A DNA stretch of 32,042 bases from Gammaproteobacteria bacterium RIFOXYD12_FULL_61_37 (GCA_001801995.1 MGZB01000029.1:39505-71546), one strand, 5' to 3'. Shown: positions 7,530 through 15,097, counted from the stretch's first letter. The notes: a model not told the origin generated them from the letters alone. Made by a program: numbers and translations.

Positions 7530-8265
7530 CCTGGGATAGAGAGGTCGTTTCTTCACAGCCTCTGGGCTTTACAGGATAAAGAGACCGGAACAGCTCGCGG
7601 CTCTTCAGGGGGCGTTCGCCCAGGTATCGCGCCAGGACCTGACGCATGAGGAGGCGCGCCTCCCGCGCCGCGTCGGCGGTGAAGGGCTTGGCCCCGGCAA
7701 GGGCCAGCAGGGTGTCTCCGGCCAGTCCGGCCTTGCCGCCGGAGATGGCCTTTATCGGGCCTTCCTCGAAGGGGCAAAGGTAACGCAGCTCTTCCCGCAC
7801 CGGTTCGCCGTCGGGGCAATGGGTCAACTGCATGCCGTAGCCGAGGTCTTCCAGCAGGCCGACCTCGAAACGGCGCAAGAGGGGTTCGAATTCCTCCGTC
7901 GTAGCGAGGGCGCGCAGGGTAGCGTCGTAGAGATGGAAGAGTCCGGGGTGGGGGTCATCCCGGGGGGTGAGGCGGCTGAGAAGCTCGTTGAGGTAGAAGC
8001 CGCAGTAGAGCCGCCTCCCTTCAGTCAGTATCCCCTGGCCGGTGCTCTCCGATTTCATCAGGGTGCGCACCTCCCCCCGGCCCGTCCAGGTCAGTTCAAG
8101 CGGGACGAAGGGCTGGAGAAAACCGCCACCTTTGCCGGCGGCGGTGCGGGCGCCCTTGGCGATCACCGCCAGGCGGCCGTGATCCTGCGTAAAAAGCTCC
8201 AGCAGCAGGCTGGTGTTGGAATAGGGCCGGCGCGCCAGGATGTAGGCGGGTTGCAGGTGGTCCAT
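7525..8265 (-). CDS. recO: DNA repair protein RecO
   Basis: This 246-residue protein is the recombination mediator that works with RecR to load RecA onto SSB-coated single-stranded DNA. The N-terminal OB fold covers about 1-80 (PAYILARRPYSNTSLLLELF, then GRLAVIAKGAR). The helical domain follows, with FYLNELLSRLTPRDDPHPGL and FEVGLLEDLGYG. A cysteine pair (THCPDGEPV and YLCPFEEG) marks the position of the variable zinc-like site. The C-terminus has the usual LKSRELFRSLY and then a short tail whose stop codon lies inside a REP-like palindrome. No good ribosome-binding site is visible before the ATG. It ends the lepA-lepB-rnc-era series, 55 bp after era. Confidence 0.95.
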   Translation of the reverse strand: MDHLQPAYILARRPYSNTSLLLELFTQDHGRLAVIAKGARTAAGKGGGFLQPFVPLELTWTGRGEVRTLMKSESTGQGILTEGRRLYCGFYLNELLSRLTPRDDPHPGLFHLYDATLRALATTEEFEPLLRRFEVGLLEDLGYGMQLTHCPDGEPVREELRYLCPFEEGPIKAISGGKAGLAGDTLLALAGAKPFTADAAREARLLMRQVLARYLGERPLKSRELFRSLYPVKPRGCEETTSLSQG

Positions 8266-8278
8266 GGGGGGTTAGGCA

Positions 8279-8323
8279 TGAGGCTGGAGGTTTAAGAGAT
8301 AATGTCCATAGTCTCCAGCCTCA
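8279..8323. repeat. Inverted repeat between era and recO
   Basis: Perfect 11-bp arms TGAGGCTGGAG (8279-8289) and CTCCAGCCTCA (8313-8323) flank a 23-nt AT-rich spacer. The right arm contains the era stop codon (8321-8323), and the element occupies most of the 55-bp gap. This may be a short interspersed palindrome or an mRNA processing site. Confidence 0.55.
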
Positions 8324-9226
8324 ATCAACATATCCCAGCCGAGCCAATGCGGCCTCGTCGCCGGCCCAGCTCTTTTTGACCTTGATCCAGACCTCCAGAT
8401 GCACACGCTTCTGGAAGAATTCCATCATCTGCTTGCGCGCCTCGGTGGCAGCGGCCTTCATGGCCTCGCCCTCCTTGCCGAGCAGGATCTTGCGCTGGCT
8501 CTCCCGCTCTACCCAGACCAGGGCATTGATGCGGTAGCGTTCCCCCTCGTCGATAAACTGCTCGATCTCAACAGTGAGGGCGTAAGGGATCTCCTGGGCG
8601 TAACGGCGGGTCAACTGCTCCCGGAGCAGTTCAGCGGCAAAGAAGCGTTCACTGCGGTCGGAGATTTCATCTTCGCCGAAGATGTTTTCCCCCTCCGGCA
8701 AGAGATCCAGGACCAGGGTTTCCAGCCGGTCCAGGTTGGTTCCCTTGGCGGCCGATACGGGTATGATCCCGGCGAAAGAGAACTTGCGGGAAATCTCGTC
8801 CAGAAAGGGCAATAGGGCCTCTTTTTCGTTGAGCTTATCGACCTTGTTCACCACCAGCACCACCGGGGCCTCGCGTCCCTGAAGCATCTTGAGGGCATTC
8901 TCATCCTCGGGGGTCCAAACCCGCGCCTCGACCAGGAAGAGGATCAGGTCCACGTCGGCCAGCATGCCGGTGGCAGCGCGGTTCAGATAGTGGCTGAGCG
9001 CCCTGCGATGGGAATCGGAACGCAGGTGGATACCCGGCGTATCCACGAAGAGGATCTGCCCGCGCTTGCCGGTGTGGATGCCCAGGATGGCATGGCGCGT
9101 GGTCTGGGGTTTGTGGGAGGTGATGGCCAGCTTCTGGCCAATCAACCGGTTCAGCAGGGTCGATTTACCCACGTTGGGCCGGCCCACCAGGGCCGCATAT
9201 CCGCAATGATTGATCTGTTCAGCCAT
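8321..9226 (-). CDS. era: GTPase Era (16S rRNA maturation)
   Basis: This 301-residue GTPase binds the 3' end of 16S rRNA during 30S assembly. The G1 motif is GRPNVGKS at 15-22, G3 is DTPG at 62-65 and G4 is NKVD at 127-130, with VSAAKG following as G5. The C-terminal KH domain has GKEG at 250-253 and ends with VWIKVKKSWAGDEAALARLG, typical of the family. Length and motif order are normal. Its start overlaps the end of rnc by 8 bp, which indicates translational coupling. Confidence 0.98.
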   Translation of the reverse strand: MAEQINHCGYAALVGRPNVGKSTLLNRLIGQKLAITSHKPQTTRHAILGIHTGKRGQILFVDTPGIHLRSDSHRRALSHYLNRAATGMLADVDLILFLVEARVWTPEDENALKMLQGREAPVVLVVNKVDKLNEKEALLPFLDEISRKFSFAGIIPVSAAKGTNLDRLETLVLDLLPEGENIFGEDEISDRSERFFAAELLREQLTRRYAQEIPYALTVEIEQFIDEGERYRINALVWVERESQRKILLGKEGEAMKAAATEARKQMMEFFQKRVHLEVWIKVKKSWAGDEAALARLGYVD

Positions 9227-9896
9227 GAGCTATCCGCCGCAGCATTTTGTCGGCGGCATCCTGTTCCGCACGGCGGCGGCTGGGGCCGATACCGTTCGCC
9301 TCCTGGCCGCTGTCATCCAGGAAGCACCTGACATGGAATTGTTGATTATGTTGATCACCCAGAACCTCCGTCACCTCGTAGCTGGGCAAGGGCCTCCGCC
9401 GGGACTGTAACAGTTCCTGCAAGCGGGTTTTGGGGTCTTTCTCCACCGAGGCAAGATCGAGCCCTTGAAACAGTCCGGCGAAGAGCCGTTCCACCAAGGC
9501 CCTGGCGGCGGGATAGCCACCATCCAGATAGACCGCGCCGAGCACCGCCTCGAAGGCATCCGCCAGGGTGGAGGAACGGCTCGGTCCGCCCGTGCGCATC
9601 TCGCCCGCCCCCATGCGGATGTATCTCTCCAGCTCCAGATCACGGCCCAGTTGCGCTAAGGTTTCGCGCCGCACCAGGGAGGCCCGCAAGCGGCTCAACT
9701 GGCCCTCGTCGGCCAGTAAGAAGCGGTGATAGAGAACATCGGCGACCATGAACCCCAGGATGGAATCGCCCAGGTACTCCAGCCGCTCATTGTGCTCCCC
9801 GCCGGCACTGCGATGGGTCAGTGCCAGCTCCAGCAGGGCCGGATTGGCGAAGGGGTGGCCGATGGACCGGCTCAACTGCTCCATCGGCAGTCTCAC
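9219..9896 (-). CDS. rnc: Ribonuclease III
   Basis: This 225-residue protein is the double-strand-specific endonuclease that processes rRNA precursors and mRNAs. The signature ERLEYLGDS is at 37-45 (E37, E40, D44), with E64 and the second metal site D113/E116 in LADAFEAVLGA. The dsRNA-binding domain covers about 153-224 (PKTRLQELLQ to AEQDAADKMLRRI). The start is taken as a GTG overlapping the stop of the DUF4845 gene. An in-frame ATG four codons later (9884) is also possible. Position between the DUF4845 gene and era is the usual gammaproteobacterial order. Confidence 0.97.
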   Translation of the reverse strand: MRLPMEQLSRSIGHPFANPALLELALTHRSAGGEHNERLEYLGDSILGFMVADVLYHRFLLADEGQLSRLRASLVRRETLAQLGRDLELERYIRMGAGEMRTGGPSRSSTLADAFEAVLGAVYLDGGYPAARALVERLFAGLFQGLDLASVEKDPKTRLQELLQSRRRPLPSYEVTEVLGDQHNQQFHVRCFLDDSGQEANGIGPSRRRAEQDAADKMLRRIAHG

Positions 9897-10273
9897 AGGA
9901 TCGGAATCTCGGTTTTTTCCTTGAACGTGAGGACGACATCCAGGTTGCCGGCGATATGCTCGCGCACCTCGTAGTCGGCGGTCACGACAATGTGACCCTT
10001 TTCGTTCGTCACGTTCAGCGACTTGCTGTCAAAACCGTAGACGCTGTTGATATCCAGCCGCCGTATGACCATGGCCTTGATCTGGCCAGGGGCCATTTTA
10101 GTGATGCCAGGTGCTTCCTTGAGCCCGTCCAACACCTCTTTGATACTGTGATTGCGCAGATAGTAAGGCCCCACCTTCATCACCACCAAGGCGGCGGATA
10201 TGACCAGGGAGACCACGATCAGAAAACCGATCAGGGTCATCCCGCGTTCTCTTTTAGCCAACAGAATCTCCAT
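9893..10273 (-). CDS. DUF4845 single-pass membrane protein
   Basis: This 126-residue protein has one membrane helix at about 12-34 (MTLIGFLIVVSLVISAALVV) and then a small soluble domain. The N-terminus RERGMTLIGF resembles a type IV prepilin cleavage site but lacks the glutamate at mature position 5. This look is common in DUF4845 proteins, which are regularly encoded between lepB and rnc. Its function is unknown. It sits 9 bp after lepB and overlaps rnc by 4 bp, so it is translated with the RNA-processing genes. Confidence 0.9.
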   Translation of the reverse strand: MEILLAKRERGMTLIGFLIVVSLVISAALVVMKVGPYYLRNHSIKEVLDGLKEAPGITKMAPGQIKAMVIRRLDINSVYGFDSKSLNVTNEKGHIVVTADYEVREHIAGNLDVVLTFKEKTEIPIL

Positions 10274-10282
10274 CTCCCCCTC

Positions 10283-11080
10283 CTACTTGATTGCCCGACC
10301 GATGCGGCTCCAGTCGATGACCCCCGACCGTTGCCAATCCCAATTCATCCAAATGGCAACGGCACGCCCCCGCAGGTTCGCCTCCGGGACCATGCCCCAG
10401 CAACGGCTGTCGTTGCTGTTGTCCCGGTTGTCGCCCATGACGAAATACTGGCCCTCGGGGACCGTGACGGACCCATCCATGAGTATGCGGCAACCCGGAT
10501 CCAGGTCGGGCTTCAAGGGATCGACCATGACGGCATGCTCCATGTCCCCCAGGGTCTCGGAACCTGTCAGATAACCGCTGAACCTGACTCCAGAACCCGC
10601 GCCCTCATAAAGCCCCCGCGCAGTTTGGGGCAAGGCCACCCCATTAACATAGACGGTTTTGTTCCGATAATCGATGCGATCGCCCGGCAGGCCGATCACC
10701 CGCTTGATGTAGTCGATGCGGGGATTCTCCGGGAAACGGAACACCACCACGTCGCCGTGCTTGGGTTCGCCCACTTCGAGGACCTTTTTCTCCAGCACCG
10801 GCAGCCGCAGGCCGTAGGCGTATTTGTTCACCAGGATGAAATCGCCGATCAGTAGGGTCGGCATCATGGAGGCAGAGGGGATGCGGAAGGGTTCGATCAG
10901 AAAAGAGCGCAGCAGTAGCACGACCAGGAAGACGGGGAAAAAACTCCGCGAGATCTCGAACAGCGCGGGCTCCTTCGCTTCCCCGTCCCGCTTGCGGCGA
11001 TAGATCAGCATATCCAGCAGCCAGAGGATGCCGGTGGTGAAGGTCAGGGCGACGAGGATCATGGGAAAGTCTAAGTACAT
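10283..11080 (-). CDS. lepB: Signal peptidase I
   Basis: This 265-residue inner-membrane serine protease removes signal peptides from exported preproteins. Two membrane helices lie at about 8-26 and 46-62. The catalytic serine is Ser71 in IPSASMMPTLLIGDFILV, and the general-base lysine is Lys126 in DYIKRVIGLPGD. The GDNRDNSNDSR box near the C-terminus is present. Length is shorter than in E. coli but usual for this order. It lies 59 bp after lepA across a REP-like element and 9 bp before the DUF4845 gene. Confidence 0.97.
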   Translation of the reverse strand: MYLDFPMILVALTFTTGILWLLDMLIYRRKRDGEAKEPALFEISRSFFPVFLVVLLLRSFLIEPFRIPSASMMPTLLIGDFILVNKYAYGLRLPVLEKKVLEVGEPKHGDVVVFRFPENPRIDYIKRVIGLPGDRIDYRNKTVYVNGVALPQTARGLYEGAGSGVRFSGYLTGSETLGDMEHAVMVDPLKPDLDPGCRILMDGSVTVPEGQYFVMGDNRDNSNDSRCWGMVPEANLRGRAVAIWMNWDWQRSGVIDWSRIGRAIK

Positions 11081-11109
11081 GGATCTGGGTCCCGATATCT
11101 AATGTGTAG

Positions 11110-11134
11110 GATGCGGTGAGGTACGAACCGCATC
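11110..11134. repeat. REP-like palindrome between lepA and lepB
   Basis: Perfect 8-bp arms GATGCGGT (11110-11117) and ACCGCATC (11127-11134) surround a 9-nt loop and are preceded by TGTAG. From memory this resembles an interspersed repeat of the type GTAGGATGCGGT...AACCGCATC found in many proteobacterial genomes. It lies 5 bp past the lepA stop. Confidence 0.5.
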
Positions 11135-11139
11135 AACTC

Positions 11140-12942
11140 TCAGTCCTGCCCCACCTTCAACACTGCCAGGAAGGCCTCTTGGGGGATGTCCACCTTGCCG
11201 ACGGACTTCATGCGCTTCTTGCCGGCCTTTTGTTTCTCCAGCAGCTTGCGCTTGCGGCTTACGTCGCCGCCGTAACACTTGGCCAGCACGTTCTTGCGCA
11301 GGGCCTTGACGGTGGAGCGGGCGATGACCTTGCTGCCGATGGCGGCCTGGATGGCCACCTCGAACATCTGGCGCGGGATCAGGTCCTTCATCTTCTCGGT
11401 CAGGTCGCGGCCCCTCGATTCCGACAGGGATTTATGGACGATCAGCGAAAGGGCATCGACCCGCTCGCCGTTGATCAGGATATCGAGCTTGACCAGAGGC
11501 GATGCCTCGAAGCGCCTGAATTCATATTCAAAGGAAGCGAAGCCCCGGCTGACCGATTTGAGGCGGTCGAAGAAGTCGAGCACCACTTCGTTCATGGGCA
11601 GCTCGTAATGCAACTGGATCTGGCCGCCCGCGTACTGCATGTTTTTCTGCACCCCGCGCTTTTCCACGCAGAGGGTGATGACGTTGCCGAGATAGTCCTG
11701 GGGCACCAGGATATGGGCGTCGATGATCGGTTCCCGGACCTCTTCGACGGCGCTGGGGTCGGGAAGATCGGCCGGGTTGTCGATGCGGATCACCTCGCCG
11801 TCCTTCTTCAGCACCTCGTAGACAACAGTCGGTGCGGTGGTGATCAGGTCCAGGTCGTACTCACGCTCCAGCCGCTCCTGCACGATCTCCATGTGCAGCA
11901 TGCCGAGGAAGCCGCATCGAAAACCGAAGCCCAGGGCTTGAGAGACCTCGGGTTCGTAATGAAGCGCGGCATCGTTCAGCTTCAGTTTTTGCAAGGCCTC
12001 GCGCAGATCCTCATAGTCGTCGGTTTCCACGGGGTAGAGCCCGGCGAAGACCCGCGGGCGGGTCTCGGCGAAGCCCGGCAGGGGTGCCGCCGCCGGTTTG
12101 TCGGCCCCGGTCAGGGTATCGCCCACGGGGGCGCCGTCGATCTCCTTGATCCCGGCGATGACATAACCCACCTCTCCCGGCCGCAGTTCGGCCCTGGCGG
12201 TGCGCTTGGGGGTGAAGACACCGACCTCGTCAACCTGATGGGCACGGCCCGTGGACATCACCAGGGCCTTGTCGCGCTTCTTCAGGGTCCCGTTCATCAC
12301 CCGAACCAGCGAAATCACGCCCACGTAGGAATCGAACCAGGAGTCGATGATCAGTGCCTGCAAGGGGGCTGCGGCATCGCCCTTCGGCGGTGGAATGCGG
12401 GCCACCAGCGTCTCCAGCAGGTCCGGGATGCCGACGCCGGTCTTGGCGCTGCAACGGATCGCGTCCTCCGCCTCGATGCCGATGATCTCCTCGATCTCGG
12501 TAATCACCTTCTCTGGATCGGCCGCCGGCAGATCGATCTTGTTCAGGACCGGCACCACCTCCAGCCCCTGTTCGATGGCAGTGTAGCAATTGGCCACGCT
12601 CTGGGCCTCGACCCCCTGGGCCGCATCTACCACCAGCAGGGCGCCCTCGCAGGCCGCCAGGGAGCGGGAGACCTCGTAGGAGAAATCCACATGGCCCGGG
12701 GTGTCGATGAAATTGAGCTGATAGGTCTCGCCGTTGCGCGCCACGTAGTCAAGGGTCACGCTCTGGGCCTTGATGGTGATGCCCCGCTCCCGCTCCAGAT
12801 CCATGGAATCGAGCACCTGAGCCCCCATCTCCCGCTCGCTCAGACCGCCGCAGATCTGGATGAAACGATCGGCGATAGTCGACTTGCCGTGATCGATATG
12901 GGCGATGATGGAGAAGTTTCTGATGTGATCTAGTGCTACCAT
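11140..12942 (-). CDS. lepA: Elongation factor 4 (LepA), ribosome-associated GTPase
   Basis: From the ATG at 12942 this is 600 residues, the usual LepA length. A TTG three codons upstream is the alternative start. The G1 motif is AHIDHGKST at 14-22, DTPGH is at 80-84 and NKID at 134-137. An EF-G-like domain series follows, and the C-terminal LepA-specific domain ends with [20 protein letters not shown] and [15 protein letters not shown]. LepA binds ribosomes and affects initiation and back-translocation. No strong ribosome-binding site is visible. A terminator-like hairpin lies in the leader about 20-50 nt before the start. It heads the operon lepA-lepB-DUF4845-rnc-era-recO. Confidence 0.98.
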   Translation of the reverse strand: MVALDHIRNFSIIAHIDHGKSTIADRFIQICGGLSEREMGAQVLDSMDLERERGITIKAQSVTLDYVARNGETYQLNFIDTPGHVDFSYEVSRSLAACEGALLVVDAAQGVEAQSVANCYTAIEQGLEVVPVLNKIDLPAADPEKVITEIEEIIGIEAEDAIRCSAKTGVGIPDLLETLVARIPPPKGDAAAPLQALIIDSWFDSYVGVISLVRVMNGTLKKRDKALVMSTGRAHQVDEVGVFTPKRTARAELRPGEVGYVIAGIKEIDGAPVGDTLTGADKPAAAPLPGFAETRPRVFAGLYPVETDDYEDLREALQKLKLNDAALHYEPEVSQALGFGFRCGFLGMLHMEIVQERLEREYDLDLITTAPTVVYEVLKKDGEVIRIDNPADLPDPSAVEEVREPIIDAHILVPQDYLGNVITLCVEKRGVQKNMQYAGGQIQLHYELPMNEVVLDFFDRLKSVSRGFASFEYEFRRFEASPLVKLDILINGERVDALSLIVHKSLSESRGRDLTEKMKDLIPRQMFEVAIQAAIGSKVIARSTVKALRKNVLAKCYGGDVSRKRKLLEKQKAGKKRMKSVGKVDIPQEAFLAVLKVGQD

Positions 12943-12962
12943 GGACGCCAAGTGCTTGAATC

Positions 12963-12991
12963 AAAAAGGAAGCCGCCTCCAAGGAGACGGC
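12963..12991 (-). terminator. Terminator-like hairpin in the lepA leader
   Basis: On the minus strand GCCGTCTCC, TT and GGAGGCGGC form a 9-bp stem with one mismatch, followed by TTCCTTTTT. The U-tract ends 20 nt before the lepA ATG. It may be a second terminator for the upstream sulfur genes or an attenuator-like leader hairpin, depending on where the lepA promoter lies. Confidence 0.5.
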
Positions 12992-13004
12992 CATGAACCG
13001 GGGC

Positions 13005-13010
13005 ATGATA
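13005..13010 (-). promoter_or_regulatory. Possible -10 box for lepA
   Basis: TATCAT on the minus strand, in the context GGGTATCATGCCC, matches TATAAT at 5 of 6 positions. No good -35 box is found at 16-18 bp. If used, transcription would begin near 12998, just before the leader hairpin. Confidence 0.25.
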
Positions 13011-13078
13011 CCCGATCGCCCTATCCCAAGCTATTTCTTGGACATTCGCCGCCGGGAAAGGGCTGCTGCCTGGCAGAC

Positions 13079-13105
13079 AAAAAAGCCGCCTTTGTGAGGC
13101 GGCTT
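13079..13105 (-). terminator. Rho-independent terminator after dsrE2
   Basis: On the minus strand AAGCCGCCT (13105-13097) and AGGCGGCTT (13091-13083) form a perfect 9-bp stem with a 5-nt loop, followed by a run of six T. It lies about 90 bp after the dsrE2 stop, so it ends the sulfur-relay transcript before lepA. Confidence 0.85.
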
Positions 13106-13134
13106 CGGGTTGCTAGGAGGATAACCTAGACTTA

Positions 13135-13190
13135 GGCGATCTCTGCTAATGAATATCCCAATCTTAGGATATTGATTTCCGGCAATCGCC
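13135..13190 (-). repeat. Nested inverted repeats right after dsrE2
   Basis: The outer pair GGCGAT (13135-13140) and ATCGCC (13185-13190) encloses an inner pair AATATCC (13152-13158) and GGATATT (13167-13173) with an 8-nt loop. The outer arm abuts the dsrE2 stop codon. It could fold as one branched RNA in the 3' untranslated region. Function is unknown. Confidence 0.35.
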
Positions 13191-13670
13191 TTACATGTAC
13201 ATGCAGATGTCAGCCCCGCCGGCGAATTCGAAGAAGCGCGCGGCACCGGCGTACTCGACACCGTCGATGAACTGAGAGTGGTCCATGTCGAACAGATCGA
13301 CGGTCATCTGGCAGGCAACGAACCTGATATCGGCTTCAAGGCTCAGTTCCCGCAACTCTTCAATGCTGGCGACGCCCTTATCGGCCATCTTTTTCTTCAT
13401 CATCATGGTCATGGCTGCTTCCATGCCGGGCAGAGCAGTACCCAGGACCGGGAACCACTTGTCCATGCCCAGGGGCATGGGCATACCAGGGTTGCCCAGG
13501 GGGGTCACCTTGAGGTCCAGCTTCTTCTTGAGCAGTTGCAGACCATAGAAGGTGAAGAAGATTTCAACATCGTAGCCCAGGGCCGCAGCCGTTGAACCCA
13601 GGATGAAGGGGGGATAGGCCCAGTCGAGCGTACCCTTGGTTGCGATGATGGCAAGCTTTTTCTGTTCCAT
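13191..13670 (-). CDS. dsrE2: DsrE2-family sulfur-relay protein
   Basis: This 159-residue protein belongs to the DsrE/DsrF/DrsH-like fold. It opens with a beta strand and glycine-rich loop (KLAIIATKGTLDWAYPP) and contains a hydrophobic, methionine-rich middle (PGMEAAMTMMMKKKMADKG). Cysteines at 120 (VACQMTVDLF) and 156 (ADICMYM) are the candidate sulfur carriers. A strong GGAGGAG stands 6 nt before the ATG. In Allochromatium vinosum the same order rhd-tusA-dsrE2 encodes a cytoplasmic relay that passes persulfide sulfur toward DsrEFH and reverse sulfite reductase. I infer the same role here. It lies 40 bp after tusA and is followed by a strong terminator. Confidence 0.9.
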   Translation of the reverse strand: MEQKKLAIIATKGTLDWAYPPFILGSTAAALGYDVEIFFTFYGLQLLKKKLDLKVTPLGNPGMPMPLGMDKWFPVLGTALPGMEAAMTMMMKKKMADKGVASIEELRELSLEADIRFVACQMTVDLFDMDHSQFIDGVEYAGAARFFEFAGGADICMYM

Positions 13671-13710
13671 CTTTATCTCCTCCCGGATGGGATAGAAAGG
13701 TGACGAGTCT

Positions 13711-13941
13711 TTATGCCTTTTTAATCAGGAAGTGGAACTTGCCACCTTCCTCTTTGGACTCGATCAACTCGTTGCCGGTTTGCTTGGCGAAGGCCTCGAA
13801 GTCCTTCACGGAACCGGGATCGGTAGCGATGATGTGCAGAACCTTGCCGGACTCCATGCCTGAGAGCGTCTTCTTGGCGCGCAGGATGGGCAGGGGGCAG
13901 TTCAGACCGCTAGCGTCCAGTTCTTGATCAAAATTAGCCAT
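13711..13941 (-). CDS. tusA: Sulfur carrier protein TusA
   Basis: From the ATG at 13941 this is 76 residues. GGAGG (13952-13948) sits 6 nt before it and decides this start over a TTG two codons upstream. The CPLP motif holds the persulfide-carrying Cys15 (ASGLNCPLPILRAKK), the standard TusA active site, and the two-layer alpha/beta fold of about 75 residues is complete. In sulfur oxidisers TusA receives sulfur from a rhodanese and is a central cytoplasmic carrier to DsrE-type proteins. A terminator-like hairpin lies between rhd and this gene, so tusA-dsrE2 may also have its own promoter or be fed by partial readthrough. Confidence 0.95.
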   Translation of the reverse strand: MANFDQELDASGLNCPLPILRAKKTLSGMESGKVLHIIATDPGSVKDFEAFAKQTGNELIESKEEGGKFHFLIKKA

Positions 13942-14084
13942 TGTCAACCTCCGTTACACTTGGAAACTGTGATGTTGAGCGGACCCGGCAATCCCCGCCT
14001 CGCCTCGCCCGATGAGCAGCAAATCGGACCTCGATGTCCATCATCCGCCCCCGTCGGGGACAAATTAAGCTGGTACTTATATTT

Positions 14085-14117
14085 AAAAACGGCATGGAAA
14101 GCAAGCCTTCCATGCCG
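14085..14117 (-). terminator. Terminator-like hairpin between rhd and tusA
   Basis: On the minus strand CGGCATGGAA (14117-14108) and TTCCATGCCG (14099-14090) form a perfect 10-bp stem with an 8-nt loop, followed by TTTTTAAATAT. It begins 26 bp after the rhodanese stop. It is a good intrinsic terminator by form and would split the rhd and tusA-dsrE2 transcripts, at least in part. Confidence 0.75.
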
Positions 14118-14143
14118 TTCGATTGCGATTTGTCGCCCAGCGG

Positions 14144-14491
14144 TCAATAACCGCCGACGGCGCGGGCGGAAGAGACGATTTCGTAACCCTGCTGGGCCCA
14201 GGAAATGATGCCCCCACGCAGGTTGACCACGTTGCTGACGCCCTGCTGCATCAGATACATGCAGGCATGGTAGGAACGGGCACCGCTACGGCAGTAGAGG
14301 ACAACCTCCTTGGCAGGATCGGCGCTGAATTCCTGCATCTTGAGGGGGATGAGATGCATAGCCAGATGTTCGGAGCTGGGCAGCATGCCGCCCGCCACCT
14401 CGGCGTCGCTACGGATATCCAGAAGACGGATGTTGGCCCCTTCGCCGAGACGGGACTTGAGTTCGGAGACTTCGATTTCCTTCACAATCAC
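14144..14491 (-). CDS. rhd: Single-domain rhodanese (sulfurtransferase) of the sulfur-relay cluster
   Basis: This 115-residue rhodanese has the active loop CRSGARS at 67-73, with Cys67 as the persulfide carrier. The N-terminal LLDIRSDAEVAGGMLPSSEH and the C-terminal LRGGIISWAQQGYEI are the standard family blocks. There is no export signal, so it acts in the cytoplasm. The start is taken as GTG at 14491; another GTG two codons on is possible, and no clear ribosome-binding site is visible. In Allochromatium the matching rhodanese transfers sulfur to TusA, which is the next gene here. A good promoter lies 34 bp upstream. Confidence 0.92.
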   Translation of the reverse strand: MIVKEIEVSELKSRLGEGANIRLLDIRSDAEVAGGMLPSSEHLAMHLIPLKMQEFSADPAKEVVLYCRSGARSYHACMYLMQQGVSNVVNLRGGIISWAQQGYEIVSSARAVGGY

Positions 14492-14524
14492 GTTGGCGCA
14501 CCGGGTCGTTGACAGAAGCAGGCG

Positions 14525-14553
14525 AGTATATTAGCGAAGCCGAATGTATTCAA
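14525..14553 (-). promoter_or_regulatory. Sigma-70-type promoter for rhd-tusA-dsrE2
   Basis: On the minus strand TTGAAT (14553-14548) and TATACT (14530-14525) are exactly 17 bp apart, with 4 and 5 of 6 consensus matches. Transcription would start near 14518 and give a leader of roughly 27 nt before the rhodanese start. Confidence 0.55.
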
Positions 14554-14810
14554 TGGCACTTTCACGCACCTGCGGCGCCTTCACCACAGCGTCCGCTTCG
14601 AACCTCCCCCGCCTCAGCAAGGAAATAACCCCGCTACGCATCGCGTAACAATTTTATTTGTACCTGGGTAGTGTCGGCAAGATTGCGCAGACGCTGCGGT
14701 TACGAGCCGGAACCATCAGTCGTATTGCCGAGGGACATATTGTGAATAACCCGGCATCCAGGCCCCCCTCGCCTGAACGCCGGATACTACCCTGCCCCGG
14801 CCCTTGCTGG
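14554..14810. other. Non-coding gap between the giant-protein locus and the sulfur cluster
   Basis: No gene is supported here. One imperfect inverted repeat is visible: CCGGCATCCAGGC (14751-14763) and GCCTGAACGCCGG (14771-14783) pair at 11 of 13 positions. It lies 27 bp after the stop of the small gene at 14811 and could terminate or protect that transcript, although no clear T-run follows on the minus strand. Confidence 0.5.
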
Positions 14811-15077
14811 TTACTGAGGTGTGGTTGTTGCTGCTGAGTTTTCTTGCGGTTGGACCTTGACAATCCCGTCGGCGATCAGTCGGCGGACGATCTGTTCCTG
14901 TATACCCACGGCACGCACGAAGCCCTCAAGGGGCATGACAATTTGCTGGCTCGGTTCCATACGGACTTCCTGCTTACCCTCTCCGTTCCTGGAGAGGGCT
15001 GCCGTAGCCAGCTCGATGCGAACCAGGGGGCCTGTTACTGCAATGTTATGGATACTGTCGGCAAAAATGATCTGCAT
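14811..15077 (-). CDS. Small protein encoded just downstream of the giant RTX gene
   Basis: This 88-codon gene starts 20 bp after the giant-protein stop with GAGGA 8 nt before its ATG, so it is probably cotranscribed. The product begins MQIIFADSIHNIAVTGPLVR and continues with strand-like and amphipathic segments (SQQIVMPLEGFVRAVGIQEQ, then IVRRLIADGIVKVQP). It ends in a low-complexity Ser/Ala/Thr/Gln tail. There is no signal peptide or membrane segment, so it is probably cytoplasmic. I do not recognise a named family. From memory, similar short proteins occur in other proteobacteria, but I cannot confirm this. Its position suggests an accessory to expression or type I secretion of the giant protein. 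That is inference only. Confidence 0.75.
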   Translation of the reverse strand: MQIIFADSIHNIAVTGPLVRIELATAALSRNGEGKQEVRMEPSQQIVMPLEGFVRAVGIQEQIVRRLIADGIVKVQPQENSAATTTPQ

Positions 15078-15097
15078 GTAGGTGTTCCTCAGTCAGC

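Noticed and set aside
10215-10255. Type IV prepilin-like N-terminus of the DUF4845 protein
   Set aside because: It lacks the glutamate at mature position 5 and sits in the standard lepB-rnc context, so a pilin role is not supported.
11116-12933. Plus-strand frame of 605 codons opposite lepA
   Set aside because: Antisense shadow of a complete lepA; no domain, and its composition is typical of GC-driven false frames.
14654-14863. Minus-strand frame of 69 codons
   Set aside because: It overlaps the end of the better-supported small gene at 14811 in another frame and shows no ribosome-binding site or domain.
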